A DNA stretch of 64,000 nucleotides, from the NCBI GenBank assembly GCA_037389465.1, contig JAZARR010000033.1, positions 2,208,501 through 2,272,500 of the forward strand, read 5' to 3'. The notes beneath the pieces are model-generated. The model searched no databases and was not told the origin of the DNA. It saw only the letters and a program-made list of their open reading frames with translations. Made by a program: the position numbers and the translations under genes. The DNA is from Baylisascaris procyonis (lineage: Eukaryota; Nematoda; Chromadorea; Rhabditida; Ascarididae). Of the stretch, positions 23,436-36,278 are shown piece by piece (positions within the stretch are counted from its first letter, which is position 1; each line of letters opens with the position of its first letter).

Positions 23436-23828
23436 TTGAACTTCGATCCTGATCATCAGTCGGATCGTGAAGGGCTCTTACCAGATCCAGAAAAAAACAC
23501 TGCAGTTGATTTGATTCAGTTGGTTCGCTTCATGGTGACAGTAAAGGCAATGATATTTTCGAAAGGTTTTTTGAAAAAGGTTTCTGTCGCAATTTCCAGT
23601 TACATTAGATTTTTTTAGTGTGATGTTGCAATATGGAGAAATTAGAAAGAGTCGTCAATTTGTAATTGGTTATCCATTATAGCGAGATATTTCAACTTGG
23701 AATATGCGACATCGATCGGTTGAGTTAGTGCTCGATATCGAGTTGGAATCATATGTAACTTATTTCAGATATGATGAAATCGTTGAAACAAACTTTGCGA
23801 ATTGTTAATAAAATTATGTCGCTGACGT

Positions 23829-23873
23829 CTTCTAAAAAATGTCGCAGTTTGTTTTATTGAGCTGTATAATTGG
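23829..23873 (+). repeat. 45-bp direct repeat, copy 2
   Basis: This is the second copy of the segment at 23391-23435, 42 of 45 bases identical, in the same orientation. No target-site duplication is evident around either copy. Confidence 0.7.
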
Positions 23874-24515
23874 AAACAAATTCTCGGGGAGCTTATTGTA
23901 GATTACTGCACTTTTTTGATAACGCTTTTATTAATCTTGAAATTATTTTCCCCATAGAGTTGTGCGAGTCAAATAAATTGACAACAACAAAGTTCAAAGT
24001 TCTGTAAATCGAGAGCTAATGAGGGAAATTGGAGTCTTCCCTTCATGAGAATTAAGTTCTCTGACTTTAACGTAAAATAAGCTGGCGAAACATAATTGTT
24101 CTCAAAGCAAATTTCGCGATTAATGACCTCGAGCAGTATTCTGCTTGAACAGTCATTCTGCAGCAATGTGTCGTTGAATTCTGCTTAAATGAGGGAACAT
24201 TCGTTCTGATCGTTTTGAGAGAAGGAATCGTTCAGGTTTGATGAATTCATTGCTGAGGAAAAGTGTGTTCTTTTCGCTTTTCGTGCGTTCATCTTCAGTC
24301 GTTCACTCATGGCTCTCCATATCGGCCACGTCGTTCCTACATATGTCGGCCAATAAAGTATGCTATTTTAGCAGTTGTTAATTTATTATCTGTTGCATGA
24401 CTTCATGATGTAGACTTATGCATAACTTTAAACTGCATAGCCAATTCGAATTATGCTCCAGCTTGAAAATGCTTCTTTTTATTGAGGTCACCAAAATAAT
24501 ATTTTTCATCTCATG

Positions 24516-24531
24516 CCCCCCCCCCCCCCCC
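24516..24531. repeat. Poly-C tract
   Basis: Sixteen consecutive cytosines, followed by CACAAAAAAG. Simple low-complexity sequence; the true length may be uncertain because homopolymers of this size are error-prone in assemblies. Confidence 0.85.
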
Positions 24532-25704
24532 ACAAAAAAGGATTGTTGCTCAGTTTATAGTTTGTGCGCATTATAGATCATAGGATACTATCACCTATGA
24601 GAGATTTACTTGGCGAAGTGAATTTAGTACTAAAAGAAATTAAGGATTGCATAATCCCTCAAAACGACAATACCACCTTTATGTGCTTATTATGTGGTTT
24701 TCCGTAGTAAAAGGATTTAAAAATTAGATGCGATAATAACGTAGACGTTCGGTCGGCGAAGTACCTGGTTTACGTGGAGACAGGTATTTTCATAATGGGC
24801 CACTTGTTATCAGTGATAGATAAACCTGACATGTTGATGAGGCTGCACTCATTGTTCCGTTTTCTGCAGCCGTATCTGTCGTATTGTAAGTCGTCCTCTA
24901 AACACCTGCATCAAACACAACTAACTCTGCAGCCGACAAGAAAATCCGCTCGATTTGTAAAGTGACCGTCTTGCACCTATAGTCTGTCAATTTTTGCCGG
25001 TTATTAAAAGGTGTTGGTTTAAAGGTCGAATATTGCTTACAGTATTTAACTTGCAAGCTGCTGTTTGATAAACATTACAGTGTGAAGGGTATTTGTGAAA
25101 CGTTTTCAAATGCAAACGGTGTTGCATTTCGTCTGTTCGCTTCATCTCTATCGTATTACATGCAGAACCCTTTAACAGATTATACCCTTTGATGCACGCA
25201 AAACATTATTCATCACTAATATGTTTTAAAAAATAGTTAATTTACCCAGTTACGGCATGAATTTATGCTTATAAAACTGCTTCGAATAGGCGTGCACTGT
25301 TGTTTAGTATGTGTCGAGCTGATGATTTCTGCGCGTTGATCTGTAATCTCCCACAGTATTTCTGATATACGATGGTCATATAAGTGCATAGCGTAATAAG
25401 ACGGCTTAAGCTGAGGTTGTATATCGTTTGCGTTGGTTGGGTTGGTACTCAGCTGTCAAGTTGTTGGATCCGTTTCAAATATCAAATGACGCAAAGAAAT
25501 AAGCTCAATCTCTTTTGTTAACTCTAACATTTTTTTTTTTTCGCTAAGTGGACAATCAATAATTGTTAACGCATAATCGTTATTTGCAATAAACTGAAAT
25601 TAGGCATTTTTATCGCTGCAAAAAGTTCATATTTAATATTTGATGCGATTTTTTTGTTTATCCTTTTCTGTTGTGTTAATTAAGCGTTATATGTAGTGCA
25701 TGAC

Positions 25705-25744
25705 CCTCACAGGTAAGTAATAATGTAATAACTCACCTGTGAGG
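25705..25744. repeat. Hairpin with 14-bp arms
   Basis: The left arm CCTCACAGGTAAGT (25705-25718) pairs with the right arm ACTCACCTGTGAGG (25731-25744), with one mismatch and a 12-base AT-rich loop. The outer ten pairs are perfect. It could be a transposon terminus, a small structured RNA or a cruciform; nothing nearby shows transcription. Confidence 0.75.
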
Positions 25745-28700
25745 ACTATATAAGTTGGATCAAGCGAACATATCTATCTCCATGACCACTTAACTAAGTA
25801 GATAATTTTAATGTCACGTTGTAGATGATTTTGCTTCTTTCATTCACCATTAATACATCACTTCCTTAACGTTATTAATTGCGTAAATGTCAGCAACAGC
25901 ACACAATCTGGCAGTTGTTATTTAGGATGACGCTTTTAAAATTGAAAAAAAAAAGATTCTTTTACCTAGTGCATGCTGTAAAGTTTGACATTAAATTACT
26001 CGACTAGCCGATGTGATGGTATCGATGACCACCAATCATATCGAATTCTTGTCAGCAGTTCGCGAACTAGCGAGCAAACAACTTAAATGCCTTCGCACAT
26101 TTTGTCTCTACTCTCAATTCGTCTCTGACTTGTGTGTGCATTCATTTTCATTGTCACGCTGAACGCTCTAACGTTCTGGCGGTTGATGCTTTGTGATTGT
26201 TGCATCGTTTCGATCCGTAATAATGTGCGGCTAAGCTGGTTGTTAGGGCTTTATTGTTTCCTGCTGCATTTAAAATAGTACATCGTTGCATACTGTTACA
26301 TATTCGAAATCAACCATTTCAATGGTTCCGCTGTTAGGTTCTTATTTCATCTCTTTACAACTTCTTGTTGCTTCCAATCGTTTTGTTTGCGATGCCTCCT
26401 AGAGTGATGCTGTGATGGTGTTTCGATGAGCTGAGAGTTGGCACAGTGAATTTAGGCTTTTCTCTGTTGTGATATAAGCATCGCTTTGATGCAGAGTATA
26501 AGCAAACACAACGAACGTCACTTGTTGTTGATCTCATCGGCTCATCATTTATGGATTCTTTTATATCATGCCGATTGCTCGGATCGAGCCGAACTTAACA
26601 GGCTAGAAAAATGTTGTATGCTGAAATGTTTGGAATGGTTAAAGATATGTTCGCTAGGTTTGGATTCGCGAGTTAATCTATAGGCACTGAGAAGGTATGC
26701 TGAGCTGAATCTCATCTAGCTTGGAGCATTCTCAGCACACCTTTCTATTTTCGTTTTTGGCATTACCTTTCTTTAGTCGCTGTACGTTATTGTGTTCTTC
26801 GTCTCTCGCCGTATGCAAATAGCGTAATGTGCGTTTTTTTATAAGATGACCAATGCGATAAATGAGTATAGGCGTACTTCCATATGTAATATAAACTTAG
26901 TCAGTTTCGTTTGGAGGTGTGAACCCTTCAATTAAACTTTAAAAAGAAGTATTATTCGTGCATACGTGTGATGTTCATATGTCTGTGAACTAACCCTGAG
27001 CATGAATTACTCTGCAAATTGGAATCGAACGTTTAATAAATGTACTGGACTTAAATGAGGATAAATCGCAAATAATGTTTATTAACATAATTGCTGCTTT
27101 TGATTATTGATAGGCCACCTTTATGTGCCTGAAGTGGTTCATACAATTATGCCCATATTCCATTTCATCTTCAAGTCACCTTTATGCCTGAAGAGAAGAG
27201 ATCTGGACGGAGTTGTTTAGAGGTTAAAGATTTTCTTTAGGAGTGTTAGCTAAGTGCTGATAGTAAATGAACATGTCGAAACGCTATTGAATATAATGAT
27301 AAGTATTTGACTTCACGTTTCATTATTTAAAAGCTGCTGGCTAGTATACTTCAGCTCTCTCCTTCCTAGTTTTTCAGCTGACCCCCTCGACTTTGACATG
27401 AACCCACTCAGTTCTTTGATCTTTGATTTAGTAGTGTGCTCTTTAGTGGAGACGGCTGGCAACAATAGGGTGTCGCTAATGAACATCGCTGATGTGTGAT
27501 TTGTGATGCAAAACGACTTTTGAGTAAGTTCGTGGTGACGTTTTTAACACAATGACAAAGTCGCTGTTACGTCGTTCTTTGCACGCGTTATTTACCCCGC
27601 CCACATTTACACTTCGGGGCAGTCGATGGTCATGAAATATCAGTGATGCGTGTCATCTGTGTGATGTGCCGGTACTTACACACATCACAAGTTAGAATTT
27701 ATGGGTTATCAGAAGGCTATATTTGCAGGTCATTTCGACTTTGATAATGCCGAGTTTTATGGTCATTAAAGTTCAGAAATTCTTAGAAGCTGGTAGCCCA
27801 CAAATTCTCTTGATCTCGAAGCAAGCTGGCATACGAAAGCAATATAATTTCTCATGCTAATTTGCGAAGTGGAGTGCGAAAATTGTATATGCCTGCATGT
27901 ATGAGCGAATTGCAGCACTGCACATTGTGCCACTTTGTCTGGCACGCTTTTGTACTTGTTTTCAAAAGGTGCTGTTGTCGTTGTGCTTGTCGATACCCGT
28001 TGCTTGTTATCGCATTATCGAGCGTGTAAATCACGATTCCACTTATTTCCTTTATGATTCGCATGCGAAATTTGGCAGGCAGTTATCTTGTTGAAGATGG
28101 AATTTGCGTTTATTATACAACAGCGCCTATGCGGGATATTCATTTGATTCACTGTTACAACACTTTCGGCGTTGATAGCTTCCAAGAGGATGCTAGTATA
28201 GAAAGTAACGCATATAAGCAAATCAAGCATAGTTTTTAGGTCTTTACTTCACAACAATAGCCTTCCCGAAAAAATGCAGGACGCTTGAAACAGAATCGGT
28301 GTGGTTTACCATCCTACTATTTTCTGATTTTTTGCTGCTCGCGCTTACCGTATATATTGTATTCCATGAAAATGTCGTATTTCTACGTAGCTATAAGAAT
28401 CAAAATTGTCTACATTGTGTCAAATGTATTCAAATGCAGCTGTGGACCAAGGCAGGGAAGAAAGTGCTGTCACCTGAAGTGGTTAGTCTTATGTTCGTTG
28501 GCAAGCAATTAAAATGGCAACGAATTCAAGTATAAATCAACAGATTTTTTTCAAAGGCTTCATATTTTTGCCGATGTTTTTTTTTGGACCGCAACTTTCC
28601 TTTTTTACGATTTCAGCTCATTCCTGGAACAATTCTATCATTTGTTGTCAATTAACATAACAATCTTAACGAGTATGTCAAGTTTTATAGTGTTTCCGCA

Positions 28701-28781
28701 TCAATTTTATGCCATTATTACCAAGCAGTATATTTCGACAATGATGAACGAAAAATCGATGAGCAAGTAAAGTTTTTACAG

Positions 28782-28793
28782 TTGCAGCTAAGC
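28782..28793 (+). promoter_or_regulatory. Candidate spliced-leader acceptor and 5' UTR of the M20 gene
   Basis: The acceptor TTTTTACAG ends at 28781, and the first ATG of the M20 frame follows 12 bases later with no upstream coding exon joined in phase. In nematodes this arrangement usually marks trans-splicing of a spliced leader, but an upstream cis-spliced non-coding exon cannot be excluded. Confidence 0.45.
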
Positions 28794-31700
28794 ATGATGG
28801 ATGAGTCGATGAAATTGGATCCTAACGAAACGAAGGTCGAGGAATTTTTGACACAGATAATGAACATCGACTCAACATCGAAGAATGAAGGTGGGTCTGC
28901 GCTCTGTAATATAGCGTAATTTCTTTTTTTTTTTTTTTATTTAGGGCAAAAAAAGACGAAACTTTGGGTGGGACGGAACCATGAAGTTCATCCACCGCAA
29001 TGTGAAATTTTGCAGACAAGTCGACCGAATCGGATGATATTTCAGTTCAGAAGAGGCCGACAGGTGAGGAGGTGGAGAGGAAAGGGTTTGACCAGTGTCT
29101 CCTGCAATTCTTTCAGACCCTCCTTCCTCATTTTCCCCCATTACAACACTCATGCCCAGATGTGCTTGATTAACGGGACAGTATGTATGGAATATTTCAT
29201 GTGGCAGTCGTATTTCTTCCAACTCACCACTTCTAATCCTCAAAGCAAATGGCGATTCCGAGGTGATTCAAAAAAGATCTGTAAGGTTGTTTAGGGGCCA
29301 TGCAAAATGCCTTATTCCAAGAAGTACTTCAAACTTGTGCATATCGTAACAACGGGATGATCTTTGGTTGTCGATGGTCCTTCTTTAGTGTATCATTGTT
29401 TGCAATCTTCAGCTTAAGTAAACATAAATGGAAAAGCACTACTTTTGTGCGTCTTTGCAAATTTATATTTGCAAAGCTCATTATGGAAACATGATTTCTT
29501 TCTGTGTGTTTGTGTGAGTGTTCAGTGATTCTAGCTCAAAAATCACTGGAGGTGGAGTTACGAATTCAGATGAGTATGATTTATATATGCTTTTACATAG
29601 TAACTTTTAGATTGATGTGTCAGCTGGAATTAAATTACAAACAATTAAAGGCGTTAAAAAATTTTTCCCTTCACAATCGCTTAAGTTGCGCTTGACGACT
29701 ATCGGAAGTATTTCTTTGCAGCTTCTTGTGATTCACTTAAAAGTTTTTGCTTAATGATTATCTAAATTATCGCAAGATTTTAGCAGATTGCATTACTTGT
29801 GCCCAGTTGACACATTGAAAGTGCTAATCATTCGAAACGGAACTAAACTTTAAATAATTCGCATTTCGATGATATTTGAGGAATATCTCTTATTGACTTT
29901 GATTGCTTCCGTTTTCGTACGTAATGATCACGTAGTTTCGTATTTACATGATCAAGATGGGCGTATTACCTCTACTTTATTAAGACCTGATGTTATCATA
30001 AACGTGTAAGTATCGTGATAAATTAAGGGTACTTTGCAGAGGCGCTTTCTATTGCATTGACACGCTATTTCGAATCGATCGGATGGTTCGTCATTCGGCA
30101 GCCATTAAAAAGCGATCCGAATAGACACAATTTGCTCATAACCCGAGTACCCTATAAAGCTCCTGGTATGTTGCTTGCTGTTTGGTTAGCTGAATTATTG
30201 CTGGTCGCTTATTTCTATAATACATAGGCTTTTATTAAAAATAAACTTGTGAGCACCTCGTCATTGTTAGAAAAAACGTCCAATTGAAACATGCCATTTC
30301 GAACTTTAGCAGCTTCTTGATCGGACGGAAGTTGCATTGAAAACTTCTGTCAGTGCCATCCTCCCCACTGTTGTCAGCTAATATGGATATATTTGGATGT
30401 ACGCCATTATCGGATGGGCATGTTACGCCTAATGGATAAGGCAACATTTGGCCAACAATCTCTAAGGTATTTAAGCAATGGAGTGATTTCACCTGCTCCA
30501 TAATGCTGTAATAATGGATGATGAAGGAAGCAGGTACTGCAAATACCTCATGCTTCAGTTCTCGAACTTAAAGACTTCCCGTAATTTTTAAGGCAGCATA
30601 TAATCGAAAGAGGTCTCCAATTTTATGAACTTGTATATTTCACTGAGTTTGAAAATTGTTGGCTCCACAATGTAGATGGGACACAGACCGTGGAGGTATT
30701 TTCAACAGATAGTGACTGGTGCATAAAATCAGATGATATTCGATCCAAAGAGGGGAAAGGTGGGAGAAAAAATATCTTCCTTTCTTTCAGGTGCCCGGTA
30801 TCACTCATTTAAAGGATCTGCTGAGCCTTTTTTGAAAAACAAAACAGTACTAGGTTGCAAGACTTTAGGTCCGCGCTATCTAATGAACACTCACATGGAT
30901 ACGGTACCACCATTTATCGGACCAGTTAACGATGGACGAGTAATCAGAGGAAGAGGTTCGAACGATGCAAAAGGTTTCTTTCATCGTATTTAAGTTCAGG
31001 TATTGCTGAAGTTTCTCGGAGTTTAATAAAAAAAGAGATTGTTTCTGAAATTAATCGGAAAAAGATTTGTACTAAAAATTAAGTGATTTGCACACCTCAA
31101 ATGGAACTGAAAAAATTATTATATCAGAATGAAATATTCCTCTTTCAATCGGTATTCTAATACTCGACTATTTTTTATAGTTTGTAGTCATTTGTCACTT
31201 GTTTACTACGGAATCGTAATCATTTTCTAAAAGTAGCGACAAGAATTTGAAATTTGCTTCCCTCTTTCAAGGTCAGATAGCTGCGATGGTGTTTGCTGCC
31301 CGACGAATCGCTGACGAAAATCCCGAACTCGCCAAATCTATCGGTTTACTGCTTGTCGTCAGCGAGGAGGTCGACCACGTTGGTATGGTGGTAAGTTACT
31401 CGTGCACTTTTGGAAATATCTCTTATATTGCTTTCTACGTCCATTATATGCACATTTAAACCTTTTTATAAACTTCTTAGAACTTTTTTCTTAAATTTTT
31501 CGAATTTTTCCTCAACGTTTTTATGGCCTTTTTTCATATTCGCTTCGGAGAAAACAAAAAAGGTGACCATTTATCGATGTTGGTCAGAAATCTCGCTGTT
31601 GAGCCATCGGCTAAGAAAAGTCTCTGCTGATGATTTCCTTTAACGATTTTAAGCTTCTTTCACTATTCGAGAAATAGTTCATTTATTAGAAATCACTTCT

Positions 31701-34700
31701 TCGATCAAAATTTAAAATGAATGAAGAAAAGTCTGCAGAGCAGGGTGCTGTTTTTTGAATTTGGAGAGTGGCTGAATGCCTTAAAAAATCATGTTTCACA
31801 AGCATGTCTGAGGATTAAATATGTAGATAAAAGCTGCTAGATATTCGAATGGAGAAATTCACCTCGTATTTGCCCTCTCGAAAACATTTAGGCCGCAGCT
31901 AAACCTCTTCAATGGTGGTTTGAACTTGATCGTAGCGAATCTAGAAATATTCTTTCTGATTTTAGCAAATTTTGATTCCTTTGGATGAGATTGATTATCG
32001 CTTTTATTCATTGATTATCGCTTTAAAGCTATTCTCACTCATTTTTTGGTGTAAAAAGCATAAGATTTCATTTGCAACATTCAGAAATGAAATGCGAAAG
32101 TATCCAAGATAAATGGAACATATATTATTCGCAATTCGATCCAGTGAAAAGTCATAATTCAAATATTAGTGATGAGGAACGTTGTGTTGAGCACATAGCT
32201 ACGTCTTAGTTATAAAAATATATGTGGAGCTCATATATACAAAAATTTTCGAGCTTTGGTCGTAGATGATAAATGAATGTACTGGCCAGAAATGGTGGAT
32301 TGGGAGAATGAATTCGTGGCGTTAGAGCTTCACTCTTTAAAATTTCATATTGTTGATGGAATGCGCATAAAATGGTTTTATCTACTGTGTCTTCTCGATT
32401 CAAGGGTCTCAGATATAGCCGTGCAAACAATTGTATATGTATTGCATGGAAATTGGTCAGCGCATGAAGCTAATATGTTTATGATTTTCGCAAATCTCGA
32501 TGGATGTGGTGTTAATGACAGCAAAATTATTATCTTTTAGGAGGCAAATAACCTCGGATTGATGCCGGAGTACTTAATGGTTGGAGAACCGACTGAGCTG
32601 AAGTTTGGACGTCTCCAAAAGGGAGCCGTCAAGGTACGTTCGAACACACATACGAGAGGTTTTTATCCTTTCCTTTGTTGTTCTATGGAACAGTTTATTT
32701 GCTGTAAGGGGCCTGAAATGAGTACTGCATAGACGTGCGGCTGCGGTGTATCTCAACGATGAGAAGATAGAGCTGGCATGAGCTCTGCTGTGTAGAGGTG
32801 CGGTTGAATGGCGTCGTGCAAACTGTGAGCACTCGTGGAGAAGTTCTTACAGGCAAACTAAAGTAACCTGAGGAAAACTCAGGGGGTTATAAATGTTCTG
32901 AGGTTTTTAGAGGGATTTTATTAAGCTACAGATTTTTTTACCCTAAAAGCTCGGGTAACTTGTAACAGCTTCTGATTTTTATGACCAGAGTGATGGGTTT
33001 GTTGAGAATAAGGTTATAATGGGAAAAGAGGGGGGAGGAGATACCTTTTTTCGCCAGAAGTTTTGAAGCGAGTTCGTTAAAAATTTTTATCGAAGTTTTT
33101 TGGTATATTTGTGGGGTTTTTTCGTGTTCCGATGCAGGAGTGACTTTTATGATGAGGAGAAGGTGAATACATCTGCATTATTATCCACTGAGAGAGACCC
33201 CAGCAGCATCTTAGACGGTTAATCGCGACCATACAAGGCATTGTAGAGCGAATTAAATCGCGTCATTGATCAACATGAATGTTGCGACAGGTGGTCTCGG
33301 TTCATGGCATTCAGGTACCTGAACGTTTTGTCGCCAAGACATTTGGCAACTGTAAGGCAGCCACTTCCTTACATTGGCATGTTAGGAAAATCCCGTAGTC
33401 TGTGTGGCTTTGGTGTCTAGCAGCATAGCCAGACTTATTTTGAGCGCGTAAATTGATTTTTTTTTTCGATTTAAAAAGTGCTGATTCAGAACCGATTTAC
33501 CTTTAAAAGATTCTTTTTTTCCATCAGTAACTGGGTAAAGCATTCCTATACATTGGGAGAAGAGGATAGTCTTAAACACGACAGACTTGCACATGTGCAA
33601 GAAGAAAGTGATGCTAGTCAAAACACAAGTTGAAGCAAAATTTTGGTGGTTGATTACTAGTGAGTTTGTTGCATGAGCATATGAGCGAATCTTCTTGAGA
33701 TGGGGCAGCAAAACGGTATGGACAATTTAAAAAAGGCAAAAATTACTTCCACCTTAATGCGTTTAGGTACCCTTGAATGAACTTACCAAGTCATTTAGGA
33801 TCCATATGCTCTTTTTATAAGACAGCGTCGATGAAATAAGGACTTGGATGCCTCCAAACTGCACATGCCAACTCGAGCGAATTAGCTCTGCTGATGAAAC
33901 GACATAAAAAGTCTTTTGTTTACTGTGAACTGCAAAAGACGATTGTAGTGATTTTAAATGTGGAATAGACGTATTTACGCCATATAATGTTTGCTTGTTT
34001 ATTTTTTATTTTTTTATTTAGTTCATTTTCTATTCCTCAATCAGTTTTTGCACATATGTTTGGATTATTGGCATATTTTCCACACAAGATGTGCAAATGA
34101 GATAGCACATGATTCACTATTGCTATAACGATGGTCCTTTCTACCTTACTAGACTTGAATGTTGAAAGAAATGCTGGCATATACATGTGTATATGCATTA
34201 TAGGTGGTGGTTGTTTTTCGTTCACTTCGTTTGCAAACACCTTTTACAGTTTTATTTTTTAGAGTATTTTCTAAAGAGAGCATAAGACCACACGCCGAAC
34301 TACAGAATTGTCTCTCCATTTTGTAACAAAATAATTCAAATGTATAATGCCAGATGCGCAGAGTATATAATATTTCGAAACGATTTGCTTCACAAAACTA
34401 TTAAAAACTGAAAGATGATTGTGGAGATGAATACACGAGAGTATTTTATCTATAAAGGCTTTGTGGTTCTTCACTCTACCACCCTAGGGCTCGGATGCAT
34501 TGCCTTAAATTTGAACTTGCTATGGTGCACTGTCGACATTCGAGAGATTTGAGTTTGAGATATTTGCTGTTCAAATGCGTAAATGTTATCAGAACATGCA
34601 TTCAGTGACACAGAGGCATTACAGTGGGCTACATCTGTTATCACCGGGGCCTAAAGATACGGTTCATAGCGACCGTGGACTAAGACTGGAAGGCAAAGAG

Positions 34701-36278
34701 GGACTCTCTGAGTGGGAAGTTGGGAATATATCCAGCACACGTTTTGAGTTCCTCATGAAGATTTGACAGGTGAGCGGAGTCTTAGTGGCACTGCACGATA
34801 TGTTAGAGCGCAACTATGAAAACAGAAATAACAATGAGTCGGCGATTTATATACTTTTCCATCATTGTTGCGATGTTGTTGCTTGATTAGAAGAGCAATA
34901 GATTAAAAGATTTATTCACTATGGAATCAAAAGTGAAATTTACTTTGCTACAAAGCATGCTTTCAAAAATATTTTTGTGGATGGTGAGCACTGGGTATGA
35001 TCTCAACAATCTCGATGTGTTTCTGTTACTTTCGGAATCTGTTGGTTTCAATATAATGGATCGTTTTTCCCACTTTTTATACGATGAATGTGATAAGTTG
35101 TCATCAAGCGAGAGTAAAATGCGTTTTTAGAAATAAATATAAAAAGAAGTTTTAATGCTTCAGGTTGTTCTGAAGGTGCACGGTAAGGCGGCCCATTCCG
35201 GTTATCCACATTTGGGAGAAAGTGCCATCGATAAGTTGTTGGATATATTACAAGAGATTCGCTCACATAAATGGCCTGCCGATGAATCTTTAGGTATCGC
35301 TCAATATTCTTATCTTACGTAAAATGGATAGTAAATGCAAATTACCGAGTTTCGTTGAAGTTTCGCACTGAATGTTTTGGTTAATTAGTTATTTTATAAT
35401 ATTTCCTATGTTACCTCTCGAAAGTTTTCTAGTTCGCCGTTGTATATATTTTCGCGTCTGCGTGTACTCGTTAGTGCTCAGAGAGCAGAATTATGTGGGC
35501 GAAAGGTGTGCGTTAACGGTATGTGGTAGTGAATGTTTCGTTGACTCAACGCCAAAGTGAGGGCTAATAATTCAGGAAAGACGACTGTCAATATAGGCTT
35601 TATATCGGGTGGACAAGCCTTAAATGCACTGGCTGAGAATGCATCAGCTTCAATGTTTTTCCGTGTCACTACCTCTACTGCCGATATCCTCAACCAGCTG
35701 AATGAGGTCGTAGCGGGACGCGCTGAGATTGACCAATCGTATGGAAAGAACGAACCTGTTCGACTTACAGGTACTTGTTTTTCAGTTTATCCTGATCACG
35801 GTCTCAGCTTCCAAAAGATGGTTGAAAAAGACGAATCCTAACTGATTTTCTAAATCCAACGATCGGTGATTTCTCTACTGTTTACTACAATCGTGAATGC
35901 GTTCTTATTTTTCGAAATGTTGCTGAGGTTATGCTGGAGTATCTTTGAGGTGTGACTATGGAAGAACAGTAATGGTCAGTTGCTTCATCAGATGAGTTGG
36001 GATTATGACTGAGGTATTTTCGGGAATCAGCGAAGTAGTTTAAATGAACGTCAACTTCAGAGCCGCCACCGCCATACGAATCGAGTGTGGTTGCGTTCAA
36101 CACTGATTTACCATATTTTATCGCTCGCAATAAACTCAAAGGAGCTTATCTGTTCGGTGCGGGCTCGATAACAACCGCGCATTCGGCCGACGAATATATT
36201 CTCATCGAGGACCTCAGAAAAGCGGTTGAAATCCATGTGAATATTTGTAAGCATACATTGCTCGGTACTGCTAGGTAA
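28794..36278 (+). CDS. Peptidase M20 family metallohydrolase (ArgE/DapE/ACY1/CPG2 type)
   Basis: M20 enzymes use a two-zinc centre to hydrolyse amide bonds of N-acyl amino acids or short peptides. Eight exons join in phase: 28794-28890, 30040-30165, 30791-30973, 31272-31390, 32541-32633, 35164-35293, 35576-35770, 36061-36278. They give 386 residues and TAA, a usual length for the family. All expected residues are visible: the HMDT motif (His109, Asp111), the bridging Asp133 in GRGSNDAKG, the catalytic pair Glu167-Glu168 (SEEVDHVG), Glu191 (GEPTEL), the dimerisation-domain His217 (AHSGYP) and the last metal His355 (TTAHSADEY). There is no signal peptide in the modelled start, so a cytosolic enzyme is likely. 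The NTHMDTVPP style recalls the acetylornithine-deacetylase-like group in fungi and nematodes. That is from memory, and the substrate cannot be read from the sequence. Confidence 0.9.
31991..32024 (+). repeat. Short tandem duplication in an M20 intron
   Basis: The 14-mer TTGATTATCGCTTT occurs twice, 20 bp apart, in the intron between exons ending 31390 and starting 32541. It looks like a recent slippage duplication with no functional implication. Confidence 0.75.

Larger units (their letters stand above)
23874..28781. other. Gene-poor stretch upstream of the M20 gene
   Basis: No gene is supported here. Items seen: a 16-C run at 24516-24531; a short plus-strand exon-like segment at 24869-24965 with a TTTTCTGCAG acceptor, a basic Ser/Thr-rich product and a stop; and an imperfect hairpin at 25705-25744. 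Open frames around 28084-28239 and 28299-28535 (the latter with a hydrophobic start) could not be joined in phase to the M20 gene. The remainder is AT-rich and looks intergenic. Confidence 0.35.
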
